From: Apostichopus japonicus
Taxonomy: Eukaryota > Echinodermata > Holothuroidea > Aspidochirotida > Stichopodidae
DNA length: 64,000 nt
Assembly: GCF_037975245.1 (NCBI RefSeq)
Contig: NC_092561.1
Coordinates: 13,015,001 to 13,079,000, forward strand
Reading direction: 5' to 3'
Shown here: one piece after another, positions 23,985 through 36,364 of the stretch
Numbering within the stretch: the stretch's first letter is position 1
Layout of the letters: the number at the start of each line of letters is the position of its first letter
The notes under the pieces: model-generated
Seen by the model: the letters and a program-made list of their open reading frames with translations, nothing else
Database searches by the model: none
What the model was told of the DNA's origin: nothing
Position numbers and translations under genes: made by a program

Positions 23985-26900
23985 TTGAATCACGTTCACA
24001 CATTCCTGGGGGAGGCTGGAAGTTTATGTAACTGTCATAACCGTTACACGCTATTTATTTCTAAATCATTTTCAAGCTTCCGTTCTCCTTGAAATTGTTT
24101 TGACTTTTGTAAATTTTGCTGTTCCTTAATTGTCATAATGTTATTCTGCAAGTCGGAAAATGAAAGAAAGAAATAAAGGTGTTGTGACTACATATTTAAC
24201 CTTCCACACTTGTTAAAACCATTAGATATCCGTCTTCGGAACACCTGCTAAATGTAACGTATATTTCCTCATGAGATTAATAAGTGTCACATTTTACAGC
24301 TAAAACAAGTGACAAAATCCAATTAATCTTCCAAACCTACACCGTGTTTTACGGTCCAAACATATTCAATGGCATTGTTACCGTTGACGTCAATGTATAA
24401 TAATTAAAACATATTTTAATATAAATAATTAAGACTGGATTGGTTGCAAAGTAAACTTTTTTGATCCCTACCAATGGAATTAGAAAAGAAGTGAGAATAT
24501 TTGCGTTTTACGTCATGGTTAAGGCGAAAGTACACGTGTCTACAGGCTTAAAAGTTAAAACTATAAGTAAAATAGAATTGTAATCATTTGTGATAACAAA
24601 AACAAAGTGAAAGACAAAATCACATTAAAGTTTGCTCTTATGCTAATGACTCACGAGTGACTTCCATTCCAAGCAATAAAGTGGAAACTTGTTTCCTTTC
24701 ACCCGATTTATCAGCTAGATAAGCATTAAATATTTTATCACATATTTTTTGTCAGAATTGTAAAACCCTATTCCCGAGTTTAATAATGCATTTTACGAAG
24801 AATAGGTGACAGTAAATGTTATACCTAACGCAAAATATAACTCAGCAAGAAACATAGGTGGGAGGAGATGGGAGGGGGTGGGAGGGGTGGTAGGGGGTGG
24901 GAGGGGGTGGGAACGTATCACCTCCGGTCACTCATACATGTCATGACGCTGCCTATAAACTTACTCACACTTACACCCCGAAACGGCGAGGAGGTACATT
25001 TTGACCCCTTTAATGACGGAATAAATGTTTAAGTTATGCTCTAAAAGAGAATAATTAGTTATTATTTGGCTGGTATTTCTAACAGATTAAAATAATTCCC
25101 TTCAAGTATCTGGCAGTTTTGTTTGCTTAAGAAGATGTTAAATGAAAATTCCTGGAAATACAACATATTGGTAAGTCATTATGCGTAGTTTAAGCGTTTC
25201 GCCGCCAGCCATGATGCACCATGGGAATACAATATTATGACATATGTCTGGCTATGATACAGATATGCATTAAATGTACCGATATATTGTTACATAGGTC
25301 TGGTCATAATGCACATGGACACACAATACATGGTAAGGTTGTGGTATGGGCCTGTACCTACGCAGTACACATGTTGTGGTATATGAGCTTCACAGCAGAT
25401 GTGTAATACATCGAGAAGGCCTTATTGGTTTTAAGACAAGCACGATATTATAGTTTCACACTGCTTTTCTTTGAAGTTTCACGGCGGAAGTGATTATTGC
25501 TACTAATTGATAATAGAACCACCAGATAGAAATACATCCGTCTAAACATTAACTGCACTATACTGTACAATATTTACTTCAAGTAAGTTTGTTCTGTGAA
25601 GTTGAACATGGGTTTGGAAGTTAAAACTCTTCAGTCAGTTTCACATTCAAATTAAGATGATGTGATGCAACTCTGTGTATGGTGTATGAGTCAAAGAATG
25701 GAAAAGTGGTGATTTCATTGTAATGTGTTACCACTGCGGTTTGTAAGAATCATTCAGAAAGGGCACAGTTGCAGAAAAATGGGGAAGTTCGTAAATTAAA
25801 GTTAATGTTTTTGTTATTTCTTTACGCAATTGTTTCACAGTTGAAACCATGAACTGGTACTGTGGTGTTAGCAAGTATATGTTAATAACAATGTTGATTG
25901 TTAGTTCATGTTATCCGTACTATGGATAAGTGGATCTAACTTAAAAAGATACGCACGCCTCTGCGTGAATGATTCATTGCTGTAGTTACTGACTTGGACA
26001 TAAACATCTCCGACGAAGTAAAACCCTTCGAAATGAATCAGCGCAATGATGTCATATATGGTGTATAGTTGATGCATAATTCACGTTTAGGTGGAATGTA
26101 CACCTACAGTGAGAGTAAACAGAGGTATCAAAATAACTTGATACTTATATTAGTCACATTATTAGTCATACTTTACAAGTATATTGCTTATAGTGTTAGT
26201 GTAACGCCACACTGTCCTAAAACAAACTTGAAGTGAAATGATCTATGTAACGAATTTAAAAGGTTTATACCACCATCAGGCCGCCAAGCAAAACAGCGAC
26301 AAACAGAGCTTAAATCCCCATGAAGTGTCGTTTCTGATGTAGCAAAATTAGTATGTGTTCTGAACTGCATCAGAGAATTTTGATCAGTATGCTACAATAT
26401 AGATTCCGAACGAATTGTCTCAGACCACAATTACTAGCATTTATTTAAAAATAGAACAAACGAAACCTTTGAAATTATACTAAATTTGAAGGCTCTAAGA
26501 AAATATTAGCTAGAAGTCGACTCGAAACTGTAACATCATGATTCCAACATTGAGATGAAAACCTGAGATAACTGGTTCTTGTTCTATAGACAACACTCTC
26601 CTTGCTATTTCTCAACCTAGAACATACGTACCATAAAACCAAATACAATTTGTCTGCAGACCTCTACCATCTTGGTTATATATGTTCCTGTTTACTTTTC
26701 TTTTCTTTATTATTATCATTTCTAATTTACTTTCATGCTTTCTCTTCATTTCTTCTCATATGCTTTAACTGTTAGCACATTCATTTCTCTACTTTGTAAT
26801 ACAGTGCTACATTAATTTCTATGGAACATTCATGATTTGGTACTTATGTTTTATCGATTTCATTCATTTTGTCAAGTCATGGAAATATCAGGATTATAAA

Positions 26901-29590
26901 TTTTGATAATTTGTGACATGAGAGCTGAGTAATTTCGACACGCATGCAGCTTAATAGGTAAATTGCTATTACAAACACATCCCTGGGCATTCCCATGAGC
27001 CAATCTCTCAAATGTTTTGTTAAGTGGTGTCTTTGTTAAGTGATGTCCTTATCATAGAAAAAGTGTAGACGGTTTTTTTAACTTCACCTACATAGTGCCA
27101 CTAATCATAAGGTTACAATGAAATCAATAAATAATAAATTGTGGCTGTAAAAACAAATTAAAAAATAACTACCTAAATGAGTTTGATCAATTACTTTATT
27201 GAGATATTTCTGACGAGATACGCTACGTTACTTAGCAACGGCTAACAATGGTCAGGGCATTGGATAATTAAATGCTCAACAGAGTGTAAAACTATGCAAA
27301 TCAAGAAAGTTGGAGTAAGGAATAGTGAGACCAGAAAAGAAAGATTGATATTTAGCTAAAAACGGTAACAACAACAATACCTTTTGAACAACGAGTAATA
27401 TGAAAACATACTACATACATACATGCGACTATAATACATACACACTTAGACATGGGCGTGTGTATAACGTATATATAGTCTAGAACATTAACTGGCTGCG
27501 TGGAGATTATAATTAGAGCGTCATAACACGTTGGTCATAACTATTTATACACCTCGGGGAGAATTAGTTGGAATCTTATGCAAATCCATTCGAAGGGGCG
27601 ACTTCAATTGGATGACTAGAGGCAACCTTCGACAGTTAGGGCTACTTCACCAGGTCTTCAAGGGAACTAAGCAATTTGATAACTATGAAAAAAATATAGT
27701 TATTTGGCCTATAGCGTTCGGTATTTCCACCTCTGCTAAATAGAGCTCACAGCAAAACTCAGAAAGAAAGAAAATAAGGAATATATGAGACGAAATGTAA
27801 AAAAAAAATCAAACAACTGGAAAACCCCCCAATTTTTTTTATCCCGTTCTACCAGAAAGGACGTAACTTCAAGCCTGAAATAACGAGGGTATTTATATCC
27901 CAATGTATTAAGTATACTAGCTGTCCAGCTATATCACTGCTAGCAACGACCTTTAAAATGACATGTTAAATTTACGTGACATCTGTTTATAGATTGTTTA
28001 AAGAATGAACTATACCTACGAGAGGGCTGAATACTTCATCTGCGTTTTCATAACTTTTTTTTCATACTTAAAAAAGAGTCTTTACATTTCTTTAGACGTT
28101 ACACATACTTTTCAATTTTGTATGCTGCTTTATGTTGACAATTCAGTTAGAAATATAGCCTGAATTGTAATATACGCTAAACATATATTAAACATTTATC
28201 ACACACTTGCTGGCTTGGCTGATGTATGATATTTAGACGCAAAGTTATATTTCCGAAGTGATGAAAATAAAGAAAATACGACGATTCAATTCTGAACTGT
28301 GCCAAACCTTTTCAACGCACTTGCATTTGTCAATTTCTAATTAGTGTTAACAACAAGTTTATACAATGAAAAGAAAGTGACCTGTTGTCATAGCAACCGG
28401 CTACTACTGTTAAAAAAGAACATCAACAATTACTCTTGTCTAGAAAGTTCGGACAGTGACAATACAGTGAACTCATCTGTAATAGGAAAGTCTAGTATGC
28501 GGAGCCAAAGCCCGTTAAAAGAAACAAATTAGTGTGAAGTACAGCCTTAATACCATGGTAACATTTTGATGAAAGGTAACGGTAGAATATATTAGTATTT
28601 AGACATCCATTTTGAATTTGTCTCAGGTGTTTACAGCAGATGGAGTTATAACTCTCTCTCTATCTCCATGTATGTCATATGTCTATAATTAAACACACAA
28701 GTGTTAGGCTGACGAACGTTTGACCGTTTTTATCTCGTATTGAACGCCTAGAGGGTGTGAATTATGGCCATTAAATCCAGGGGTATATCCATCAGTTGAA
28801 GGACATACCGTACATCCACAGCAGAATTAACTGTTACGGTACGTTACTGTTTCCGTTAAAGTCGACCTAGGCTGTTCGGAAGGATTAATTTGTCATAATA
28901 CTGTTTGCACTTCTTCTTTCGAGTACCGTTCAATACTTTGGAGCATTTGCAAATGATCGCAAAAAGTCCATTTGTTAATTCTTGCTGCATGACACACTAT
29001 TTATTGGAGATAATATCTTGTAATTCTGATCCTAACCAAAGCTATGCGTCGTGCACATTGCTTGCTTTCTTTAAAACTAATGTACTTATTATTTCAATAA
29101 ACTGGTTTGAATTGCATTTCGTTACAATCCGGTCAATAAATGAGTCAAACCACTACGGAATACTTGTGACCAACGTACGACATCTTGGGGTGGGAGGGTA
29201 AGGGGCTTAAGCCTTTTGCAGGCTCCATTCGTTTCACTAAAAAGATTAAAAACAATTCCATCTCCTCCGTCTTCAATGATATTTCTATAGTCAAATGTGG
29301 TAATTTCATTTGCTATAATTCTGGTCAAATTAATCCTAGACTGTGATTAATTACTATCACTATTATTATTTTGTTGGCGGGTTTACTTTTGTAAACGTTC
29401 GAAAAAGCAAAATTGTATATATCACGGCACTAATTTGGTTGCGTTGTAGTTTATACGTCTCTCCGCTTAGGACCTCATAAAACAAATATATATTTATAGC
29501 TGGATTAATTACATTAAATGATAATCCAAATAACCAGTAGAAAGTGGAAGGTTTTAATAACCTCCGATTGAAGAATTTTTTTGATACATA
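23985..29590. other. Long stretch without a supported gene
   Basis: Contains a G-rich tract (24858-24912) and scattered frames of 60-98 codons. The minus frame at 26188-26370 and plus frame at 27531-27743 show no recognisable domain. A minus-strand frame ending at 29122 follows a CACAG acceptor-like site in the phase needed by the secreted exon at 29592. It lacks a pyrimidine tract, so I do not call it. Confidence 0.45.
24858..24912. other. G-rich tract with G-quadruplex potential
   Basis: Repeated GGGAGGGGGTGGG-like units give well over four runs of three or more G on the plus strand within 55 bases. It looks like a small GGGAGGGGGT minisatellite. Confidence 0.7.
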
Positions 29591-29591
29591 C

Positions 29592-29768
29592 CTTTCTTAT
29601 TATGAGACTTCTTAGCATTGATTCATCCACCCCCGATAGCAGGGGTTCCTGATCTACCTCGTCCTCGAATACATCAGTATCACTGTCCCACGTGTGAGCG
29701 GATGTTAATGACACGAACCAACAACTTAATACAGTTGCACAGAGAAGAACTCCAGCTCGCCAACTCAT
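29592..29768 (-). CDS. First coding exon of an unidentified secreted protein
   Basis: The minus-strand ATG at 29768 opens a classic secretory signal peptide: a short polar start (MSWRA), a hydrophobic core (GVLLCATVLSCWFVSL) and a small-residue cleavage site (TSA, residues 22-24). An acidic segment follows (DSDTDVFEDEVDQE). The reading frame meets a strong splice donor AAG|GTATGT at 29592/29591, after 59 complete codons (phase 0); beyond it the frame is intronic. This is the layout of a first exon of a secreted protein, and a short acidic pro-region of this kind would fit a peptide-hormone precursor. That last point is inference: no mature peptide is visible and no second exon could be assigned. 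The single-exon evidence is good but not proof. Confidence 0.6.
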
Positions 29769-29769
29769 C

Positions 29770-31372
29770 GTTGCTCCGTAAAATGTAGAAACCCTCAGGT
29801 CCTGAGCTTGTATACCCGTTTAATGTCGGATTTTATCCACAAATATCTGAAACTCGAGCAACTTTAGCGACACGATATCTCTGGACTTCACCGGTTTTAT
29901 GACCTTCGCAGTTAGCTTCGTTTCTACCACAATCTATCTTGTAAAAGAAAATTTATTTCCTTAATGAAAAAAATATGTTGGTATTCGACCCGATATAGTT
30001 TTACCTATTAACAAACTTTCTTCGTGCGAATCAATTTATAAACGATCGTCAAATATGAAACATGCATAAGAAATAGAAGTTGCCAGTTATCCGCTTTTAG
30101 TAACTTTTCCCCGAAAATAGTTACAAATGCCTCATAGTAATAATTTCTTTTTATGTCAGCAAGCTTCTAAGAACGGTTATCAAATCCTTCCTCTTAACTT
30201 CAGATTCCTTATAATGTGATCCAGTTGACCGTGGTCTCTCTGTATACATGAGATTGCTCTCATCATTCAACTTTAAGGATTTAATTTAATTTCAGTTGTT
30301 CAACTGAAAAACAGATACACTGTATCCTATTTTAGTAAACAGTCTCCGCTTGTCCCGAGAAAATGCCAAGGTACGTTCTTTGATACCTTCAATTAAATGT
30401 TCAGATTCTAATTCATCGGGAGAGGCAATTTAAGTGGTCGGTTTAAGTGAACACTCATTCCCTCTCAGCCAATGGGTAACCATCTATGACATTTTCGCGT
30501 CAATGCTTTGAATAATTCATAAGCCATAGCTAGCAGGAAATAGAGTTCGGAAACATAGGCGGCAAAAAAATTCTCGCAGCGAGAACTAAGCAACGATTTA
30601 CACCAAAGCCAGAAGCGATTCGCCGTCAATCACGTCGATTCTTTTATGTGCTGACGTGTTGATCCATATGTATTTCATCACGTTAAAACAACATACTAGA
30701 CGCTAGGCATCTATTAACAACATGATGTATAATGCATGAAAATTCCTCTCTACTGTCAACTAATAAAGATTAAGTCATTCATGAATTTAACAGCAAGTCA
30801 ACAAATCTAAATGTTCAGTAATGGCATTGCGTGTTTAACGTATATGTTACTGTAGTACTAAACAGATGATGAAGGATATGTACATATCACCACAGTTGTA
30901 TAACCAGTCAGCCAAACCTGATCCAATCTTATATAAGTAGAATGATTGCTAATATTGATGAAATGATTTACAAATAAAATGCAGTGACTTGGTTTCGGTG
31001 TATATAGCTTTCGAACACTCCGGATGCTGAAGGGAACAGACTAGGTCGTTGCGCATATAATTGATACTAACACAATTATTGTGGCAATAAATTACTACTA
31101 CCCTTATAGTATATCAACTTATAAAATTTAATTTAATATTTCTCCTTTCAGCGCCAGCGTGAAAATGCTTAAATGCAAATGATGTCTTTTGAGGTCAAAA
31201 AACAAACAAACAAAAGAACAAAGATAAAAGAGCAGAAGAAGAAAAAGAAAGTAAAGAAAACACGAAAAAGAAAATAGAAAACAGAAATAGCTTACATAAT
31301 CAGCTAAGAGAACTGTCACTGTTTGGTGTTCCGTGCTATACTGAATCTATTAGTCTTGACAAATACATGTAT
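29770..31372. other. Upstream region of the minus-strand secreted exon; nothing else recognised
   Basis: The bases just above 29768 would hold the 5' leader and promoter of the secreted exon. I could not identify a TATA box or initiator with confidence. The rest has no supported gene. Confidence 0.4.
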
Positions 31373-31374
31373 GA

Positions 31375-31455
<81 letters not shown>

Positions 31456-31480
31456 CATATATATTTATATATATACGATT
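31373..31480. repeat. (AT)n microsatellite, interrupted
   Basis: TA arrays broken by ACATA and AAATA. They sit at the outer side of the rearranged SINE. Confidence 0.95.
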
Positions 31481-31532
31481 TTCATTTAAACCTGTGTAGC
31501 GGATTCCTGATATATATATATATATATATATC

Positions 31533-31870
31533 AAAATCGTAATGAGTTGGAAAATCAAGAACAGTGAAAAAACTTTCAGCCTCCACCGGGATTCGAACCA
31601 CGGGCCTTCCGCTCTGTACGCCGACACCCTAACCACTAGGCTATAGACGCTGATTGCATGTCCAGAGGTTCGAAACCGGTAAGGAAGGTCGTAATTCCAC
31701 TGTAGGCGTTTGTCACCTGTATCGAACAATACTAGTTCTGTTTTTGGTGACATATTTTGCCTTACTCTAGAGATCAAACATGATGCTGACCAACTCGAAA
31801 ATCATTTGTGATTCCTAAAGCCTGATCTCGAAAGAGATACTTTGAACAGACTTTATGTTAATGCAATGAA
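31533..31870 (-). mobile_element. Minus-strand copy of the tRNA-related SINE-like element
   Basis: On the minus strand it has a B-box-like GGTTCGAATCC (31589-31599) and an A-box-like TAGCCTAGTGG (31633-31643). A 3' part ends CTCATTACGATTTTGA and then (AT)n at 31510-31532. It matches the plus-strand copy at 9850-10190 along its whole length, including the region left of the tRNA head. The segment between the two shared regions contains GGTTCGAAACC on the opposite strand (about 31667-31677), a second B-box-like site. The 153-codon frame at 31316-31777 is the translated SINE plus AT repeat, not a gene. Confidence 0.82.
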
Positions 31871-31903
31871 GGTAAACGACAAAGGCAAATGAATATATAT
31901 AAA

Positions 31904-31962
31904 TGAAAATCGTAATGAGTTGGAAAATCAAGAACAGTGAAAAAACTTTCAGCCTCCACCGG

Positions 31963-31963
<1 letters not shown>
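31904..31963 (-). repeat. Duplicate of the SINE 3' end, cut at the GGGA before the B box
   Basis: Repeats 31533-31592 nearly base for base (AAAATCGTAATGAGTTGG ... CCTCCACCGGGA) and then switches abruptly into an AT array where the full copy continues into the tRNA part. A short block (CAGGAATCCGCTATACAGG, 32035-32053) beyond the array is the inverted partner of 31491-31509. Together this shows recombination or template switching at AT microsatellites. Confidence 0.85.

Positions 31964-32034
<71 letters not shown>
31964..32034. repeat. (AT)n microsatellite
   Basis: Pure AT array joining the truncated SINE tail to the inverted flank copy. Confidence 0.96.
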
Positions 32035-32037
<3 letters not shown>

Positions 32038-32339
32038 GAATCCGCTATACAGGTAACCCCCTTCTTAACAAAATCTTGGTCTCGGGTTAAATTTGTCGAC
32101 GATTTGTAACCTAAAATGTAACCGATGTATAGTGGTTTAATATCAGACTATTTGTCAGCTTTCGTTTCACCAAATACTATAGTTGATTTACCATAAAACT
32201 GAAATGGTAATTACCGTGGAATGCACGGTAAGAGGGAATCATGGCCGAAGAAATAAAGTAAATGGCAACAACAATTCAGATAAAAACCCTCAAGTGATGA
32301 AACGTTCGGTATGCCTGACTTAATTTGCTCTGAGGCTAC

Positions 32340-32364
32340 AAAAAAAAAAAAAAAAAAAAAAAAA
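32340..32364. repeat. Poly-A tract (about 25 A)
   Basis: A single homopolymer. It could be a retroposon tail, but I recognise no element to its left. Confidence 0.9.
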
Positions 32365-32369
32365 TGGTT

Positions 32370-34733
32370 TCAGTCATTATTTTAAGAACTATTTCTCTGG
32401 CATTCACCGAAAAGTAACAAACATGTGACAGAATGACAGATATCACTTACCGGGTTTGATAAACTAGGTCTTTGTCATAATTTAGATTTTGCTAGATATC
32501 TCCTTACATCTGTGACAACTTAGCTTAAAATGACGTCGAGCAATGTGGTTGGCCTAAGATGGGAGGGAGAGACAGGGAGTGTATTGCGTTGTCACATTGT
32601 ACTTCCAATTAAACTAATGCTTAACGCAAAAAATATTAAATCCCCAAATTTAAGTCGTTAATTGGGTGTGAACTAGATAAAACTAATTCCGAAGTTCATT
32701 TTCAGTATTTCGTTTGATAACTTACCTCACATATAAATTACTACTGAGTATGGAAGTGACATTTATTCGCTTTGACCATTGAGGCACATGTACCATGTAT
32801 AGTTTACAAACAGGCAACAACTATACAAATTCCTTAAAAAAAACATTTCCTAAACACGTTTAAATCACATAAAAATATGGTTCTTAGAAACCAGCATTGA
32901 TATGAACTGTAATACCTCAATATTATTTCATTTTAAAATTTATATTTTTATTTATATTTCAATTGAGAACCACGCTTAAAGATAACTACATTGAGTCCAT
33001 CACCTTGTTTAATGTTTAATTATATTCATATGATAAAACAATAGAAAGAAGAAAGAAATATAATTTCCTTACCTTAGATTATAAAGCTCATTCACAAAAC
33101 AGAATCACATGTGTTACCCAGACCCACGAAATAAATACACTTTTCATGGGCTGAATAACTGTACAATTAATGAAACAGCACAGTTCACACCGATGTCTTT
33201 ACAGCCAAGTTAACTATGTATTGAACAGCTAAGTGCAACATAGATTCACAGACAATTCATGAAGGCCAAACATGACTGTTGTAAAACCTTCAGTATTCGA
33301 TTGTCCCTATTCAGAAATGTTGAACAGTCCAAACAAAAATATTTCCAGTAGGAGTTAATTTGGCTACTCCCTGTTAATAATGAGTGTGGATATTTTTTTT
33401 CAGAGATCGCACATGTTCTGCAAATATTCATTTAGTAGGGATATTACAATAAGATAAAATCAAAAAAAAAAATTGTTAGGTAATTTTTGCGACCTTCGGT
33501 GAAGAATGTAGGTTACAAGTACTTTTTTCAAAGTGCTCGATTTGGCTATATCTTTTTGTCAATTATGTTCACAACATAACTTGTTTAAATGGATCTGAAG
33601 GTTTCTGGAGGGTGGTCGATGTTAATAATTAAGCTGTTGTTTCAAAATCAGTGCTGATTTTCTGGAAGTTGAACTTGAAATGACATATGATAACACATCA
33701 ATATGATAATCATGGCAGTTTATTTCAGATTATACTATTTTCCTTGCCCATATTTCACATTATTTAAAAGTGTACATAGCACTGCTTCAGTTACAGGGAT
33801 CTCAATTCCAAAATCTTGGCTTGTAAATTATGTATTCAAATACGTACATACATTTGCAACTGATCAATTGAATGTCAATGCCCACATGCTTCAACCAGAA
33901 CTTCAACCCAACAGAGGGAACAATGTTTTCTCTCATTATTTACGTAATCAGTTGGTATAATTGTTTGTAAACGTTGTAGGTATATGTGATCCACAGTTGG
34001 CTTCCAAATCCGGAATGCGGGTGGTGCATCAGCCGACGACAATCCAACACTATATGTCTACTGGTCACAGCCAAAGCCTTCCTCATCATTAAATAACAAT
34101 GCGCTATACGCGATGGTATTACTAAATTACACGGTGTTTTCTCATGGAGCTTTAAAGACTAAATTCCATGGTTTTCATATTCAGCCAATAAATTGTGGAA
34201 CAACAACTTTGTAAAGAACGAGCACAGATTGCTTGTTGAATTGGTTTTCAGTCTTATTTTTTTCTTATTTTGTTCTTTTGAGATATTTTTTATTTAAAGC
34301 TTATCGTTATATTTAGGTTTAAAATAGGCGTTAACTGATATACATCTGCACGTAGTTGTTGTCTATTTATTTGGTTGTTATTTACCTTAAGGTGAGAGAT
34401 GTTTAACCGACCCTGTTTCTTTGTTTACTTGGTTACTATTTCAATAGTTTCATTCTTGTTAACTTTTCTTTATCATGTTTCACATTCTTCTTTACTATTT
34501 TAGTGTTGTTTGACAAGTAGTTTCGCTGTTTACCTGCTCTTCCTCCTAATGTATTGACTTATTCTCATGTCCGTAGGGTTTGTGAAGATAAGCCACGGAT
34601 AACCTAGAAATCATATCTTAGTAACATATTATTGTCGTCTGCAGACGCCCTCGCACGTTACATCATATATGTATGTATGCATATCACTGTTTCATCGTGA
34701 AAGTAACCTACAATTTTTTATGACTTGTTTTAA
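32370..34733. other. Non-coding DNA, nothing recognised
   Basis: Short open frames only (85 codons at 33703-33960), no domain or splice evidence. Confidence 0.5.
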
Positions 34734-34738
34734 GGTGT

Positions 34739-35063
34739 CAGGGGCGGAATATTCACGGCGCAAAAAAAAAAAGGAAAAAAAAAGAAGGACTAAGAAAAAA
34801 ATGGCAAAAAATAAAGAACCACAATAAAATATACTTCAAAAATGTGTTTCAGAAGATTAATCGGGTCTTGTTTTCAAGCTCGGGAAGTGCCATTTCCTGC
34901 AATCTGGGAGGCATTTTTTTTTCAAAATTTTCTCCATTACGCTACGCGCCAACAGTGGTGCCACGTAGCGTAGTTTGACCCACCAAACGTCTCCCCGATA
35001 ATTATGATAGATGGCCACACTCTGATCAGCCATACCAATCCCAAACAGCTTCCGACGCCCCTG
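34739..35063. mobile_element. 325 bp non-autonomous DNA transposon of the G-run/GCGCC family
   Basis: Ends CAGGGGCGGAAT and ...CTTCCGACGCCCCTG are imperfect inverted repeats. Flanks are a perfect 5 bp duplication GGTGT (34734-34738 and 35064-35068). Inside are GAAGTGCCATTTCCTGCAAT and CGCTACGCGCCAAC, the inverted form of the blocks seen near 17.45 and 53.75 kb and the same orientation as near 40.83-40.92 kb. It has no coding capacity. Confidence 0.75.
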
Positions 35064-35069
35064 GGTGTA

Positions 35070-35655
35070 CCGTTATACCGGTACAGTATCGGTGTTGTCA
35101 TATGTTAAGGTTATTAAAACTACAAACCAGCACAACTTAGAGCAAATGACTTGAATTAATTTCAATCCAAGATTAATACGCGCGGCTATATAGTGTAATT
35201 CTTACCTGGCCCTGGTTAGAATCGTATTCTTATTGAAACGGTGCAACGTTTTGTTATTTATTCATAATGGGGCTAGACCTATAGGTACAAATGCTAGCTT
35301 TATGTTATCATGTACTTCGTATATGAAGTGAGCTGTCTTTCTCGAGATAAGTAACCATCAGTATTGGCCCCAAATTTAACATTTAACAGACTTCGCAAAC
35401 TGTTTTCGTGGTGATTTGCGCCTCCAAGTTATTCCCAAATATTGAGAAGTGTTGAACCGGACATTTACATGTCTCGACAAAGTCTGGGTGCAGTAAAATA
35501 TATCTAGAAGCATAAGTATGAGTGACAATAGTCATGTCCTCCAAGCTACATTTGCTATGACACTAATACAACACTGTTACTTTATGAAACGCTGAAAATA
35601 TTCCAGGGCTGACTGGACTTGTTTCCTGCAGAAATAATCAGCAGTTCTGACGTCT
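35070..35655. other. Non-coding DNA, nothing recognised
   Basis: No frame, repeat or RNA that I can support. Confidence 0.5.
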
Positions 35656-35658
35656 TGT

Positions 35659-35820
35659 TCAGTGGCGTGCCTAGGATTTCAAAGTCGGGTGTGGGGGGGG
35701 GGGCAGGTTGGGAGGGGAAGGGGGCTGGCTGGATTTCTTAATTTTGTCACACTGGTTAGCATAGGCGTATGAGCCCAATTTGATTTTTTTGGGGGGAGGG
35801 GGGGTGGGCTGTAACGACTT
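35659..35820. mobile_element. Fragments of G-rich MITE ends
   Basis: CAGTGGCGTGCCTAGGATTT at 35660 followed by a G-run resembles a transposon terminus (compare the inverted CTGATTACGCCACTGG at 52160-52175). About 100 bases on, GCATAGGCGTATGAG (35759) followed by another G-run resembles the end of the 40449 element. This looks like one fragment next to, or inserted in, another. Confidence 0.45.
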
Positions 35821-36274
35821 GCCCGAAGAAAGATAACCAACATTTTCGCGTTCAACATGTTAATGTACATATCATATATAGGCATGCATCGGTTATTACA
35901 ACGCATAATTACGTACAACCACTGCCGTGTTATTACCCTTCCATATTGGTTATACTTTTTGGGAAAGTTGTTTTACATTTAGTAATGGCGAACTAGTCGG
36001 GCAAGCTAAGAACTTTATTTTAATTATCAAGGAGATATTTTAATTTCCTTTAGCTACATCATTGCAATTTATTTTTCCTTCAGTATAGGTGCCTGAAAAG
36101 TTCTCAGCATATTGCCCGAATTTAAAAAAAAAATACTTGGTTCGTGGCTTCAGCCCCTATGCTGATTAGGTAGGGTCATGATTTTTAGGGAAGAACAAAC
36201 GGCGGATGAAGGATTTTACAAAGAAGTGGAAATGGCGTGGTTGAAAATGACTATTTTTTGTGAGGTTGAAATGA

Positions 36275-36360
36275 GGGCGCGTGGGTGAGGGGCGAGGGCG
36301 CAGGGGTGGGGGCGAGGGGCGAAGGGCGAAGGGCGAGGGCGCAGGGGTGGGGGCGGGTTG
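36275..36360. repeat. G-rich minisatellite (GGGGCGAGGGCGCAGGGGTG-like)
   Basis: Units GGGGCGAGGGCGCAGGGGTG and GGGCGAA recur for about 85 bases. Many G3-G5 runs give quadruplex potential on the plus strand. It lies downstream of an AAACGGCGGATGAAGGATTT block (36198) that resembles the G-run transposon ends. Confidence 0.7.
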
Positions 36361-36364
36361 TACA

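Noticed and set aside
29122-29365. Second exon for the minus-strand secreted protein
   Set aside because: The frame is open in the right phase after CACAG, but the acceptor has no pyrimidine tract and the product has no recognisable mature peptide.
31316-31777. 153-codon minus-strand frame
   Set aside because: Translation of the SINE (including its tRNA-like part) and the AT array.
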